NCBI GenBank assembly: GCA_045802605.1
Contig: JBJMQS010000015.1
Span: 186,001-250,000 of the forward strand
DNA: 64,000 nt
Reading direction: 5' to 3'
DNA from: JBJMQS01 sp045802605
Lineage (GTDB): Bacteria; Planctomycetota; Planctomycetia; Gemmatales; Gemmataceae
The notes beneath the pieces were generated by a model. The model worked only from the letters and a program-made list of their open reading frames with translations. It did no database searches and was not told where the DNA came from. The position numbers and the translations under genes are program-made. How positions within the stretch are numbered: position 1 is the first letter of the stretch; the number at the start of each line of letters is the position of its first letter. Below, piece by piece: positions 1-8,540 of the stretch.

Positions 1-2
1 AC

Positions 3-569
3 CGCAAGGGACCATGGCAAGAAGTGACGATCCTGGTTTACAAGAAGAGCGAGATCGACACGCCGGCCTTTGAAAAATTCCTCCGTGCCGCGATCGAGGC
101 GTTCCAAAAGAACTTGAACAGAATGCAGATCAAGCCGGAAGATGTGATGCCCTGGAAGGTCAACGGCGAACGCTGGCATCTCAGCGAAAAAGGTTTTTCA
201 CCGGGCCAACGAGTGAAATGGGATCGCCGGATTCTTTCCCGACTTATCGAGATTGTCCGCACTGTTGAGTCAGACGTGGAAATCAAATGGGACGTCCGCG
301 ATACGATCAGTTTCAAGTTACCCAGTGTTTCCACCTGCTGGTCGAGGTGGTGGACCAAAGCCAACGCGGCCCTCGATTGCCGCTTCTACGGACCGAAAGG
401 TGTCTTCAACCTCGCGCAGCTCGAGGGTTTAGCACACGAAGTCGAGCTCGTTCATGAAAAGGCAAACGAGGATGTGATCCGTCTGTTATTTGTGGCACCT
501 GAGAACATCGACGCAAAACGATTGACGGAATTCTTGAAGACGCATGCGGCTAGTGCGCGAAAAACGTGA
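3..569 (+). CDS. C-terminal part of a UvrA-like protein, cut by the window edge
   Basis: The reading frame is open to the left edge and reads through a possible GTG at 24, so the gene most likely begins outside the window. The visible part (about 188 residues) has no Walker motifs. It carries a conserved-looking block PWKVNGERWHLSEKGF followed by GPKGVFNLAQL. From memory this resembles the C-terminal extension of UvrA-family ATPases of planctomycetes; that assignment is recall, not a search. If right, the protein would act in nucleotide-excision repair damage recognition. It could instead be an unrelated conserved hypothetical. The stop is followed directly by a palindromic repeat. Confidence 0.5.
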   Translation, partial: RKGPWQEVTILVYKKSEIDTPAFEKFLRAAIEAFQKNLNRMQIKPEDVMPWKVNGERWHLSEKGFSPGQRVKWDRRILSRLIEIVRTVESDVEIKWDVRDTISFKLPSVSTCWSRWWTKANAALDCRFYGPKGVFNLAQLEGLAHEVELVHEKANEDVIRLLFVAPENIDAKRLTEFLKTHAASARKT

Positions 570-579
570 CCCGAGGTTG

Positions 580-650
580 TGTAGCCGCGGGCTTCAGCCC
601 GCGCCGAACTGGCAAACGCTTGTCCGGCGCGGGCTGCATCCCGCAGCCAC
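580..650. repeat. Imperfect palindromic repeat, possible terminator
   Basis: The arms at about 581-605 and 623-650 are near-complementary (GCGGGCTTCAGCCCGC on the left, GCGGGCTGCATCCCGC on the right). The element lies between two convergent genes and could act as a bidirectional terminator or be a REP-like dispersed element. There is no T-tract. Confidence 0.6.
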
Positions 651-665
651 ATCAACAACAGAAAT

Positions 666-985
666 TTACTTCGTGTCGGCAGGCGCTTTGCCGGCCATGA
701 TCTCGCGGAGCTTCGCCTTTTGCGCATCGGTCAAAATGGCTTCGCTTCCTTGCGCTCTTTCTCTTGCGCCGCAGTGATCTGCGCTTTCAGATCGTCGATC
801 TGTTTCGTGTACTTGGCGCGGATGTCGTAAATCTGAGTCTTCTGCTTGTCGTCGAGCCCAAGTTTGGACCAGTTTGGCGGAAGTTGACCGTGGGATTTGC
901 CACCCGCGGCCTTGTCGTCGCCGCTGACACCGGCGGTGACCAAGCCAAACGCAACCACAAACATCGCAAAGCGGAGGGGCTTCAT
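666..985 (-). pseudogene. Small secreted helical protein, apparently frameshifted
   Basis: The start at 985 gives a signal peptide (MKPLRFAMFVVAFGLVTAGVSG) and then a charged helical region (LGLDDKQKTQIYDIRAKY). The frame stops at 731 just after KERKEAKPF. In the -1 frame the sequence continues seamlessly as SEAILTDAQKAKLREIMAG and ends at 666. The pattern '...EAILTDAQKAKLREI' is the usual ending of small Spy/CpxP-like periplasmic proteins of planctomycetes. One base therefore seems to have been lost near 735-745, or the frame is changed during expression, or there is a sequencing error. The undisturbed product would be about 106 residues. Function is unknown; a periplasmic chaperone-like role is only suggested by the helix pattern. 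Confidence 0.6.
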
Positions 986-1109
986 GGGCTACCTCAAGAT
1001 GGTTAAAGAAATCTTGTCTGGTCTCATGTAATCGGAGGCTGCGCCGTCGTCAACAAAAAAGAGTTCAGAAACTGACAGAATTCCACTTTTGATGACAACC
1101 TGTAACGGG

Positions 1110-3014
1110 TCAGGCTTGGTGCTCGACCGGCGTAAGCTCATCCAATGGCACCTCCCACTGCCCGATGCCCACGCTGACTAAAGCGGATCGCTTCTTCAAA
1201 TCCACCCGCATTACGCGGCCGGTCTTGTCAAAACGCTGGACGTGAACTTCGTCGTTCACCTTGAGACGTTCGCGGGCCGCTTTCAAAGCGATGTCGGCCT
1301 GAGACTGCCGCTCGATAGCCGCCAGATGCTCCGCGGCCTGATCGCGCTGACGCTCGGCGTCGAGCTTGGCGGCGACCGCTTCACTGCGAATTTGCTCCGC
1401 TTCTTGCCGGAGTTGTTGGAGCTTATTGATTTCCGGCGTGCGGCGTTGCTTTCGACGCAGATAGTGAAACGCGCGACGAAGCAGGTCCCGCGGCAGCTTG
1501 AGCCGTTTGGCGATTTGCAGCGCGTTGGACATGCCGAATTGCCCAACCAGCAACCGGTAGGTCGGCTGCAATGTCTGGGGATCAAACTCGACCGCCGCAT
1601 TCTCCGCCCGCGGGTTGCCGAGCGCGTACGTCTTCAAGTCACCCAGATGCGTCGTCACAATGGCGCGACAGCCGATGCGGTCGAGGCCATCAAGAATGGC
1701 ACGGCCCAATGCTGCGCCCTCCGTCGGATCGGTGCCGGCGCCAAGCTCGTCCAACATCACGAGACTGTGCGCTGTCGCCGTGCGAAAGATCTCGGCGATG
1801 CGCGACATGTGCGAGCTGAATGTCGATAGCGATTGCTCGAGTGATTGCTCGTCGCCAATGTCAGCCAAAACTTGATCGAACACCGGGACCAAGCTACCTT
1901 CGGCTACCGGAATGTGCATACCGGCCTGAGCCATGAGCGTCAGCAAGCCCACGGTCTTGAGCGTGACTGTTTTGCCGCCGGTATTTGGGCCGGTGATGAC
2001 GAGCAGGTTGTAGCCATCGCCCAATCGCACGTCGATCGGCACGACGCTGCGATGCTCGTGCACCGCTTCCGTCCGGAAAATGTGTTCCAACAAGGGATGC
2101 CGGGCCACCAGGAGAATCAGCGGTCCATCGCTCATGCGCGGGGCGCTCATCGCATAGTCGCCGGAGAATTTCGCTTGGGCAGTCACGAAATCGAGTTGAG
2201 CGGCGACATCCAAGGCGTTCGTCAGTGGCCGGACGATCTTCGCGATCTCGGCGGTCAACTGCCGCAGCACCCGGCGAATCTCGCGGTCTTCCTCGCCCTT
2301 GAAGACGGCCCGCTCGGCGCTCAGGCTCGCGATCGCGGTCGGCTCGATGAACACAGTTTCGCCAGTTGGGCTGGTGCGATGCACGACGCCCGGCACCTTG
2401 TGCCGATGGGTGGCGACCACCGGCAGCACGTAATGATCGCCGACCATCGTGGCATTGGGATATTGCAGCGCATCCCGGAAGTCGGGATGCCGCACCAGCC
2501 GTTTCATCTGGCTTTGAATCTTCTCGTCGATAGCCGCGAGCTTGGTGCGGACCTCGGCCAACTCCGGGCTGGCCATGTCGAGCACGTTGCCGCGCGGGTC
2601 GATTGAGCCGGCGATGATCTTGGCGACAGGCCCCAAATCTTCGACCGGCTGCAACAACTCAATCAATCGTGCGCATCGATAATCGAGCCGCATGCGATAG
2701 CGATACAGTGCCCCGGTCGCGGTCAGAAACCCGGCGACGTCTTGCAATTGCTCCGCCGTCAACATCGAGCCGATGGCGGCCCGACGCACGAGCAGGCGCA
2801 CGTCCGTGATCCCACCGAAGGGCGGCGTGTGCCCCTGGCTCATCGTCAGGGCCATTTCGCTGACCAGTGCGATCTGGCGTTCAATCGCGCCGCGATCGGT
2901 CATCGGCTCGATGCGCTCGACGAGCTCTCGGCCCATTGACGTGGACGCATAGTTGGCGAGCAGATTGCGAACCTTGGCAAATTCAAGAACGGCCAGTGCG
3001 TGCGAATCCATCAT
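1110..3014 (-). CDS. mutS2: MutS2-family ATPase lacking the Smr nuclease domain
   Basis: A 634-residue MutS2-type protein. The N-terminal clamp/core region begins MMDSHALAVLEFAKVRNLLANY. A Walker A motif (GPNTGGKTVTLKT) lies near residue 340, with the ABC-type LDELGAGTDPTEGAALG and an STFSSHM signature after it. A coiled coil follows (about 520-590, rich in Q, E and R), then a short beta-rich tail. Canonical MutS2 is about 780 residues and ends with an Smr endonuclease domain; here the protein ends after the KOW-like tail, so no Smr is present. MutS2 proteins bind branched DNA or collided ribosomes. The start overlaps the stop of the upstream small gene by 4 nt (ATGA), implying translational coupling. 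Confidence 0.93.
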   Translation of the reverse strand: MMDSHALAVLEFAKVRNLLANYASTSMGRELVERIEPMTDRGAIERQIALVSEMALTMSQGHTPPFGGITDVRLLVRRAAIGSMLTAEQLQDVAGFLTATGALYRYRMRLDYRCARLIELLQPVEDLGPVAKIIAGSIDPRGNVLDMASPELAEVRTKLAAIDEKIQSQMKRLVRHPDFRDALQYPNATMVGDHYVLPVVATHRHKVPGVVHRTSPTGETVFIEPTAIASLSAERAVFKGEEDREIRRVLRQLTAEIAKIVRPLTNALDVAAQLDFVTAQAKFSGDYAMSAPRMSDGPLILLVARHPLLEHIFRTEAVHEHRSVVPIDVRLGDGYNLLVITGPNTGGKTVTLKTVGLLTLMAQAGMHIPVAEGSLVPVFDQVLADIGDEQSLEQSLSTFSSHMSRIAEIFRTATAHSLVMLDELGAGTDPTEGAALGRAILDGLDRIGCRAIVTTHLGDLKTYALGNPRAENAAVEFDPQTLQPTYRLLVGQFGMSNALQIAKRLKLPRDLLRRAFHYLRRKQRRTPEINKLQQLRQEAEQIRSEAVAAKLDAERQRDQAAEHLAAIERQSQADIALKAARERLKVNDEVHVQRFDKTGRVMRVDLKKRSALVSVGIGQWEVPLDELTPVEHQA

Positions 3015-3274
3015 CCAATGATCATGTGAGTGCGATACATCTCGAACGCAGCGGACATGGCCTCGCGCGGCGATGGGAACGTTAGCTCCGTGGTCGCGAT
3101 GTCCGGCCCATCGGCGTCCGCCTTGAGCACGGCCAACCAGCGCTGGTTGTCGTCCATGCGGATCGTCACCACGCCGGGATTCAGATTGGGCCCGGTCACT
3201 TTGTACGTGCCGGGTCCGATCTCTTCGGCTTTGGCCTGTCGCTGCTTGAACCAGAAAGGAAGATCGAGGTCCAT
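3011..3274 (-). CDS. Conserved hypothetical protein upstream of mutS2
   Basis: An 87-residue acidic protein beginning MDLDLPFWFKQRQAKAEE, with no signal peptide or membrane segment. It has a beta-rich middle (TYKVTGPNLNPGVVTIRMDD) and a helical end. It lies between a lipoprotein gene (3-nt gap) and mutS2 (4-nt overlap), so it is almost certainly co-transcribed and is a real gene. I do not recognise the family. The coupling suggests a role with MutS2, but nothing in the sequence shows what it does. Confidence 0.75.
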   Translation of the reverse strand: MDLDLPFWFKQRQAKAEEIGPGTYKVTGPNLNPGVVTIRMDDNQRWLAVLKADADGPDIATTELTFPSPREAMSAAFEMYRTHMIIG

Positions 3275-3277
3275 GTG

Positions 3278-3682
3278 TTAAGGTTCGCTTCTAAGTTCGC
3301 GAATTGCAACGTGAATCTTTTGCAAATGATCGCTGGCAGCGGCGGCCGATCGTTCGCGACTGGCTTGCCGCAATTTTGCGCACTCCTCCGAGATGACCGT
3401 GCAGCGTGCGGGCAGGTCCGCTTGCAGGCGCTGCGGAATATTTTTCGATTGTGGCAATACCTTGATGGCGCGGTCGAGCGTCTGCGCGGCTTCATCAAGT
3501 TCATCCCAGCGATCGCGGTAGAACGCTTCGGTGGTACGCCAGGCGAGTGAGCGGAGTTGCGGAAGAAATTCAACGTAGTCGGTGTTGGCACCGTCGGTGG
3601 GAATCACGACGGGTGCGATGCGATCAGAGGAAGCACACCCAATTGGGAATGCAACCAAGAAGAGGAGGGTGAAGCGAACCAC
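3278..3682 (-). CDS. Putative lipoprotein
   Basis: 134 residues. The N-terminus MVRFTLLFLVAFPIGCASS is a type II signal peptide with a lipobox-like FPIGC, so Cys16 would be the lipidated residue. The remainder is predicted helical, with two Cys residues in RCTVISEECAKLR. It is the first gene of a tight three-gene set running into mutS2, with a 3-nt gap to the next gene. The family is not recognised. Confidence 0.75.
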   Translation of the reverse strand: MVRFTLLFLVAFPIGCASSDRIAPVVIPTDGANTDYVEFLPQLRSLAWRTTEAFYRDRWDELDEAAQTLDRAIKVLPQSKNIPQRLQADLPARCTVISEECAKLRQASRERSAAAASDHLQKIHVAIRELRSEP

Positions 3683-3718
3683 GGCGACGCCTTTCGAGGC
3701 GCACCGAGGTTTGCATAT

Positions 3719-3937
3719 TTAGCGGCCTAACGTTCCCGGGCGATCGATGTAAGCCTTGGGAGCGAGGTCCCCGGCATCTTCGATGGTGCTCAGGCGTTCG
3801 CGGCCACGGCGCTGCTGTTCCTCGATGCTGTACATCGGATCATCCGGACGATCCGGCTTGCGGTAAAATAGGCTGCCTTTTTCGGATTGGCAACCAGCCG
3901 CCAATAAAACCAGTCCGAGGAACACTGCCTTTGCCAT
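3719..3937 (-). CDS. Small putative lipoprotein
   Basis: 72 residues starting MAKAVFLGLVLLAAGCQS, a compact lipoprotein signal with lipobox LAAGC. The start at 3937 is chosen over an upstream in-frame start because it begins the signal peptide and is preceded by GGAG about 8 nt upstream. The mature part is short, charged and contains a YSIEEQQRRGRERL helix. The function is unknown. It lies upstream of the second lipoprotein gene on the same strand. Confidence 0.65.
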   Translation of the reverse strand: MAKAVFLGLVLLAAGCQSEKGSLFYRKPDRPDDPMYSIEEQQRRGRERLSTIEDAGDLAPKAYIDRPGTLGR

Positions 3938-4135
3938 GATCCGACTCCGTGCCTGGGATGGGTCGCATCCTGCATCGCTGCACAAGTATACCGTTGGTCG
4001 GAAAGCGGCCGGGCCCAGGGTCGGACCGATACCGCAAACGCTCAACCATTCCACTGTTCCCTGCCCGCAAAGGCGGCAAAAGTTGCCAACGGCGAATTCG
4101 CGCAGCCCTACCGTACGAATTCCGGCTGAGCTAGG

Positions 4136-5215
4136 ATGATGCCAATGGCTGCCTCACATTCCTATCCCGACGATCTGTTTGCCGAATCGCGAATGACCTT
4201 CGGCGAACATATCGAAGACCTGCGCACGCACCTTTTGCGAGCGCTGAAGTCCCTCTTTTACTGCATGGTGATCGGTTTTGCGCTCGACGGGCTGGGGACG
4301 TGGCTGGGCCGGCCGTGGATCGGCCTCGGCCGGCCGGCGATGGACGTCATCACCAATCCGGTCCGCGAACAACTCAAAGCGTTCTACGATCGCCGACTTG
4401 ACCGGTTGGTGAAGAACCGCGACCACGGCCAACCGCAGGCGACGGAAATTACTGCGCCGCAACCGCTCAAGTTTACGATTCCACCCGAAGAGTTGGCACG
4501 GATCCGCGGCACCAACGAGATACCAAAAGAACCGCTTACGGTGACCATGCACGCCGACCCCGTGGAACTCTACAGTGCCGCCCGCCGGGTGCAGGAGCAA
4601 GTCCGGCCGCCGGAATTGACCACGCTCTCAGTGCAAGAGAGCATGATGGTCTACATGAAGGTGAGCATTCTGTGCAGCTTGATCGTCGCTAGTCCGTACG
4701 TCTTTTGGCAGATCTGGTCGTTCGTGGGTGCGGGACTCTATCCGCACGAGCGCCATTATGTGACGAAGTATTTGCCGCTGAGTCTGGGACTATTCCTGGG
4801 CGGCATCGCCCTTTGCGAGTTCGCGGTGATCCCGCAATCGATTGGCGCGCTTCTTTGGTTCAACGATTGGATTGGGCTAACACCTGACCTGCGATTGAAC
4901 GAGTGGCTCAGCTTCGCGCTACTCATGCCGCTGGTGTTCGGCATCTCATTTCAAACGCCGCTGGTGATGCTGTTCCTCGAGCGGGTCGGGATCATGTCTG
5001 TCGAGACCTATAACCGGAAATGGAAGATCGCGGTGTTTTCATTGGCAGTCGTTGCCGCGATCATCACGCCCTCGCCCGACGCATTCACGATGATGCTGAT
5101 GTGGCTGCCGCTCTGCGGCCTGTATTACTTCGGCATCTATCTCTGCAAGCTCGCCCAACGCCGCGACACTAGCAGCGTGGACGAGTCGGACCCGGATGAA
5201 TTGGTTGAAGTCTAA
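4136..5215 (+). CDS. tatC: Sec-independent protein translocase TatC
   Basis: 359 residues. The conserved N-terminus (MTFGEHIEDLRTHLLRALKSL) and later features typical of TatC (SPYVFWQIWSFVGAGLYPHERHY, then AVVAAIITPSPDAFTMMLMW) identify it. TatC is the polytopic core receptor of the twin-arginine translocon, which exports folded proteins across the inner membrane. The usual length is about 250 residues. Here a roughly 110-residue insert, largely charged, separates the first membrane helix (about 35-55) from the next (about 175-200) and would form an enlarged extracytoplasmic loop. No tatA/B gene is adjacent. The C-terminal tail is acidic. Confidence 0.95.
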   Translation: MMPMAASHSYPDDLFAESRMTFGEHIEDLRTHLLRALKSLFYCMVIGFALDGLGTWLGRPWIGLGRPAMDVITNPVREQLKAFYDRRLDRLVKNRDHGQPQATEITAPQPLKFTIPPEELARIRGTNEIPKEPLTVTMHADPVELYSAARRVQEQVRPPELTTLSVQESMMVYMKVSILCSLIVASPYVFWQIWSFVGAGLYPHERHYVTKYLPLSLGLFLGGIALCEFAVIPQSIGALLWFNDWIGLTPDLRLNEWLSFALLMPLVFGISFQTPLVMLFLERVGIMSVETYNRKWKIAVFSLAVVAAIITPSPDAFTMMLMWLPLCGLYYFGIYLCKLAQRRDTSSVDESDPDELVEV

Positions 5216-5234
5216 GGCCCCAAGGGCGCGAGTG

Positions 5235-5423
5235 CTACAAAAGATCTTTCAATGCATTCCAAGACAGGTACAACAGGATGCCGCCGGCGATGACGCCAAC
5301 GACGTCGATCGTGACAAATGTTGAGCCGCCGCCAAACGGAAAATGAACGATCAAGTCCAACAAAAACAGTAGCAGCAACAATCCGGCGACGGCCATTGCG
5401 GCGATACACAAACGCTTTTCCAT
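5235..5423 (-). CDS. Small membrane protein
   Basis: 62 residues from MEKRLCIAAMAVAGLLLLLFLLDL. It has two predicted membrane helices (about 5-25 and 36-55) with FPFGGGS between them. The start at 5423 is preferred because it opens the first helix and has a GGGG-rich stretch at ribosome-binding distance. The gene converges on tatC. Function is unknown; many planctomycetes encode similar two-helix proteins. Confidence 0.6.
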   Translation of the reverse strand: MEKRLCIAAMAVAGLLLLLFLLDLIVHFPFGGGSTFVTIDVVGVIAGGILLYLSWNALKDLL

Positions 5424-5722
5424 CGCCGCCCCTTTGCCGATGGGAACCTGTTCAATCGTCCGTCCCATCCAGCGCCGCCTGCGAAAATACCTATTCCACT
5501 GCAAAAAATGAACTCGAATCAGTTATACCGACTGGCAATCCGTGAGCAACAGGCCGTTTGCCACCCATACGCCAGGTTGCCCGCCTCGCTTCAAGAAGGG
5601 TCGTTAAACGTCGCAGAACCCGACTTCCTGAAGTCCCTGGCCATTTGCGAAATCCAGTGCGCTCGGAGGTCTGAAGTTCTTAGAGTATGGGAGAGCCGAT
5701 TTGCTGATCCCGGGAGACGCCG

Positions 5723-6835
5723 ATGGGTGGAATGGAACCGGCACGCTTTTCCTGGCGAAATGTGGTCGTCGCCACTCTGCTTTTGGGCATTCCCGTACTT
5801 GGGTTCTTTGCCTGGCAGTCTTGGTCGATGTCGCAGGCCGAGAAGGTGGATTACGCCCGCTGGTTCACCGGCTACATCAAACGCTCCGGGCCCCTCAATC
5901 ACTTGGACGCGCGATTCAAGGACGAGAACAGCGACCTGGTCGCGGACGCGCCCGCCGACCCGGGGCAACTGCTCGACCCCGCGGAACTGGTCTTCGCGCC
6001 GATCGCCAGCTCTTCGCGCGACACCGAAGACACTTGGCGCGAGTTCCTTGCGCATCTTTCGAAGGTGACCGGCAAGAAGGTCAAGTTCACCTCATTCGAA
6101 GAACACCGGCCGCAAATCGCGGGTCTGCTCGATGGCACGTTGCATGTGACCGGGTTTGGCACGGGCCTCGTGCCCGTTGCCGTGAACTCCGCCGGCTTCG
6201 TACCGCAAGTGGCGCTCGCCAAAGCGGACGGGACCTTCAACTATCAAATGGAGATTGTGGTCCCGGCCGATTCACCGATCCAAAAGATCGAGAACCTGAA
6301 AGACTCGGAATGGCGTCGTAAGAACCTCACCAAACACCCGGATGAGACGAATCCGAAATGGAAGCTCACTGTCACCGGCAGCGGCTCGCATTCGGGCTTC
6401 AAAGCCCCGTTGATCTTTCTCAAAGATGAATACGGCCTGCACCCGGGCAACGATTATGACTTCGTCTTCTCGGGCGGACATGCGCAGTCGCTGAAAGCGA
6501 TAGCCAACAAGCACGCTCAGGCGGCCGCGGTGGCGAGCGATCTCCTGGAGGAAGGCCTCGCCGATCCAGAGATCGGATTGAAAGAAGGCCAATACCGCGT
6601 GATCTACCAGTCCAAGCCATTTCCCAAGGCGGCGTTTGGTGTGCCCAATCGCCTGAAGCCCGAGTTGGCCGCGAAAGTGCGCGAGGCATTTCTGAGCTTT
6701 GACTTCAAAGGCACCAAGCTCGAAGCGATGTTGCGCGGCTCGCATACCGAGAAGTTCACACCGATCGACTACAAGAAAGATTGGGCACCGGTGCGGGCCA
6801 TCGACGAAGCCATGTTGAAGTGGGCGTCGCCCTAA
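5723..6835 (+). CDS. PhnD-like phosphate/phosphonate-type ABC substrate-binding protein
   Basis: 370 residues. An uncleaved-looking N-terminal membrane anchor (about 12-32) precedes a periplasmic binding fold. Features include LVFAPIASSSRDTEDTWREF, the FEEHRPQIAGLLDGTLHVTGFG pocket region and SGGHAQSLKAIANKHAQAAA. These match the PhnD/PtxB family, which binds phosphonate, phosphite or related anions. The start has GGGAGA at good spacing. No permease or ATPase gene is adjacent, so it is an orphan binding protein here. It could serve a transporter elsewhere or a sensory role. The 3' end overlaps the convergent epimerase gene by 4 nt. Confidence 0.85.
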   Translation: MGGMEPARFSWRNVVVATLLLGIPVLGFFAWQSWSMSQAEKVDYARWFTGYIKRSGPLNHLDARFKDENSDLVADAPADPGQLLDPAELVFAPIASSSRDTEDTWREFLAHLSKVTGKKVKFTSFEEHRPQIAGLLDGTLHVTGFGTGLVPVAVNSAGFVPQVALAKADGTFNYQMEIVVPADSPIQKIENLKDSEWRRKNLTKHPDETNPKWKLTVTGSGSHSGFKAPLIFLKDEYGLHPGNDYDFVFSGGHAQSLKAIANKHAQAAAVASDLLEEGLADPEIGLKEGQYRVIYQSKPFPKAAFGVPNRLKPELAAKVREAFLSFDFKGTKLEAMLRGSHTEKFTPIDYKKDWAPVRAIDEAMLKWASP

Positions 6836-7752
6836 ATTTGACGAACTCTTTGTCGCCAGTCATCGAGAATGTCGCGCAGCGATTGATCCAAGGAAATATG
6901 CGGCTCCCATCCCGTCGCACGGCTTAACTTGACCGCGTCAGCGAACGAGCGCTCAACGTCACCTGGCCGCATCCGGCCCGGTGTCGAGCGGATCTCGGCT
7001 CTCACACCCGATATGCGCACTAACTCGTCGAGCACATGCTGGATCGAGACCTCCACGCTCGATGCCGCGTTGTAAACTTCGCCCGGCTCGCCGCGTTCCA
7101 ACAAGAGTCGATAGGCGACAACCATATCGCGCACATCGGTGAGATTCCGAGTGACATCTAAACGGCCGGTCTCAATGATCGGTGGCAACAATCCCGCTTC
7201 GATCCGAGCGATCTGTTCGGCAAACGCCGCCACTGCGTAGCGCGGCGATTGGCCCGGTCCGATTTGATTGAAGGGCCGAACGCGGATCACCGCCAAGCCG
7301 GGATGGCAAAAGACTTGGTAGCTCGCCAAGTCGGCCGCCGCCTTGCTGGCGGCATACGGACTGGCCGGCCGCAATTCACTTGTCTCCGCGGTGGCGCCGG
7401 GGCCATACACGGCACCGGTGGAGACGAACAGCACTCGGGGCCGGCCGCCCCAGTCTTCGATGGCCTGGTAAAGGCTCAGCGTCGCTTCGAGGTTATCGCG
7501 CCACGCCCCGGCAGGCTCACGGAACGACGAACCCACGTCGGCCCAGCCGGCCAAATGGATGATGCCTTCAGGCTGGATCGTTCGCAGGTGTTGCGCCGTC
7601 GTTTTCTGATCGAGCAAATCGGCGGTGACCAGCGGCCAGGCGCGCTCCGCGGGCTGCCGCGCCAGGCCAACGACCCCATCGCCGCGTGATAGTAGATGCG
7701 GAATGAGGTGAGAGCCGACGAAGCCAGTCGCCCCGGTCACGAGAAGACGCAT
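6832..7752 (-). CDS. NAD-dependent epimerase/dehydratase, probable GDP-4-keto-6-deoxymannose reductase
   Basis: 306 residues from MRLLVTGATGFVGSHLIPHL. It has the Rossmann GxxGFxG motif and the catalytic YxxxK in PYAASKAAADL. The start at 7752 is chosen because an upstream in-frame extension would precede the Rossmann strand with unrelated sequence. The protein most resembles Rmd-type reductases that convert GDP-4-keto-6-deoxy-D-mannose into GDP-D-rhamnose. The neighbouring gmd gene on the same strand makes exactly that substrate. An epimerase of another nucleotide sugar is the alternative. The two genes are separated by a repeat-rich 0.8-kb gap. Confidence 0.82.
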   Translation of the reverse strand: MRLLVTGATGFVGSHLIPHLLSRGDGVVGLARQPAERAWPLVTADLLDQKTTAQHLRTIQPEGIIHLAGWADVGSSFREPAGAWRDNLEATLSLYQAIEDWGGRPRVLFVSTGAVYGPGATAETSELRPASPYAASKAAADLASYQVFCHPGLAVIRVRPFNQIGPGQSPRYAVAAFAEQIARIEAGLLPPIIETGRLDVTRNLTDVRDMVVAYRLLLERGEPGEVYNAASSVEVSIQHVLDELVRISGVRAEIRSTPGRMRPGDVERSFADAVKLSRATGWEPHISLDQSLRDILDDWRQRVRQI

Positions 7753-7858
7753 GAGAAAACACTTACGCCGCAACCACGAATGCGGCCACGATGGGCGACA
7801 CGGCGAGTGCGCCATTCGCGGGTCCAGCCCACATTCGGCGCGGGCCTCCCGCCGTCGT

Positions 7859-7944
7859 GTTAGCCGGACGCGCAAGCTAGGGAAGCCAGCGACACTGCCG
7901 CACTCGCGAATCGCCGCTTCCCGTAGCTTGCGCGTCCGGCTAAC
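7859..7944. repeat. Palindromic repeat
   Basis: GTTAGCCGGACGCGCAAGCT near 7859 pairs with its complement ending at 7944 around a loop of roughly 35 nt. The stem is about 25 bp. This GC-rich type is likely a dispersed planctomycete intergenic repeat. It sits 5' of the reductase gene and just before a second, unrelated hairpin. Confidence 0.75.
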
Positions 7945-7948
7945 AATT

Positions 7949-8032
7949 CTTGGCGAGCGGGGTTGCGTAAGCGCCCCGAGTCTTTCGCGGCTCGCAAGCG
8001 CTCGGGGCGCTCACGCAACCCCGCTCGCCAAG
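7949..8032. repeat. Palindromic repeat with 32-bp arms
   Basis: The arms 7949-7980 and 8001-8032 are complementary with a single mismatch (GCGTAAGC against GCGTGAGC) and a 20-nt loop. The element differs from the preceding one, so two palindrome families are stacked head to tail between gmd and the reductase gene. Confidence 0.8.
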
Positions 8033-8054
8033 ATCCCTTGGATGAAACGCCGAT

Positions 8055-8469
8055 TCCCATTTTCATTTGCATTCCACCCCAAAGTATGAAATATTTCCTC
8101 TTGGCATTTCCTGTTGGCCGCAGCTGAGGTCAGCAGAAATGTCCGCGGACTGTTCTGGGGGGATGCGAGCGGGCGAGCGTCTCACTTTTTGTGAGACGGG
8201 TGCTCCCACTTCTGTGGGGCCCATGCCCAATTGCGGTCGTCGCAGACGAACACCACCACCACTACTACCACCACCGCAAGCGACGACCGGGCGGCCAATT
8301 CCACTGCTCGCCCGGCAAAGCCGCCCTTAAACACAAGGCGGCGAGCTTCGTCAACTTCTTAATCGAGAGTTCAGAGGAGCGCGTGCTCCGGCTCGAAGCG
8401 GAAGATTCACCAACAACAACTCAAACGCCCACTACACCCGCTCGCATTTTCCCAGGCATCCCTGCGCGC
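8055..8469 (+). repeat. Dispersed 0.41-kb element, copy 1
   Basis: This stretch recurs in inverted orientation at 55503-55914. Over roughly 145 nt in the middle (from the GGGGCCCATGCCC block to TTCGTCAACTTC) the copies appear identical; the flanks are diverged with small indels. The core has complementary segments (GGTCGTCGC / GCGACGACC and GGGCGG / CCGCCC), and CGTCTCAC...GTGAGACG forms another hairpin. One frame of the core would encode a His/Tyr-rich segment (DEHHHHYYHHRKRRPGG) in both copies, but upstream reading frames are broken. It may be a decayed small gene, a structured RNA or a MITE-like element. Confidence 0.75.
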
Positions 8470-8540
8470 AGAGATCCGTGCGCCTAGACATCGCGGCCCT
8501 TTGGACCACAACCACGAGCAAATCAGAAGTGAAAAACTGC

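Noticed and set aside
8191..8487. 98-residue ORF with a His/Tyr-rich segment as a functional gene
   Set aside because: Copy 2 of the element preserves the core but not a common start or C-terminus, and reading frames upstream are interrupted; annotated as a repeat instead.
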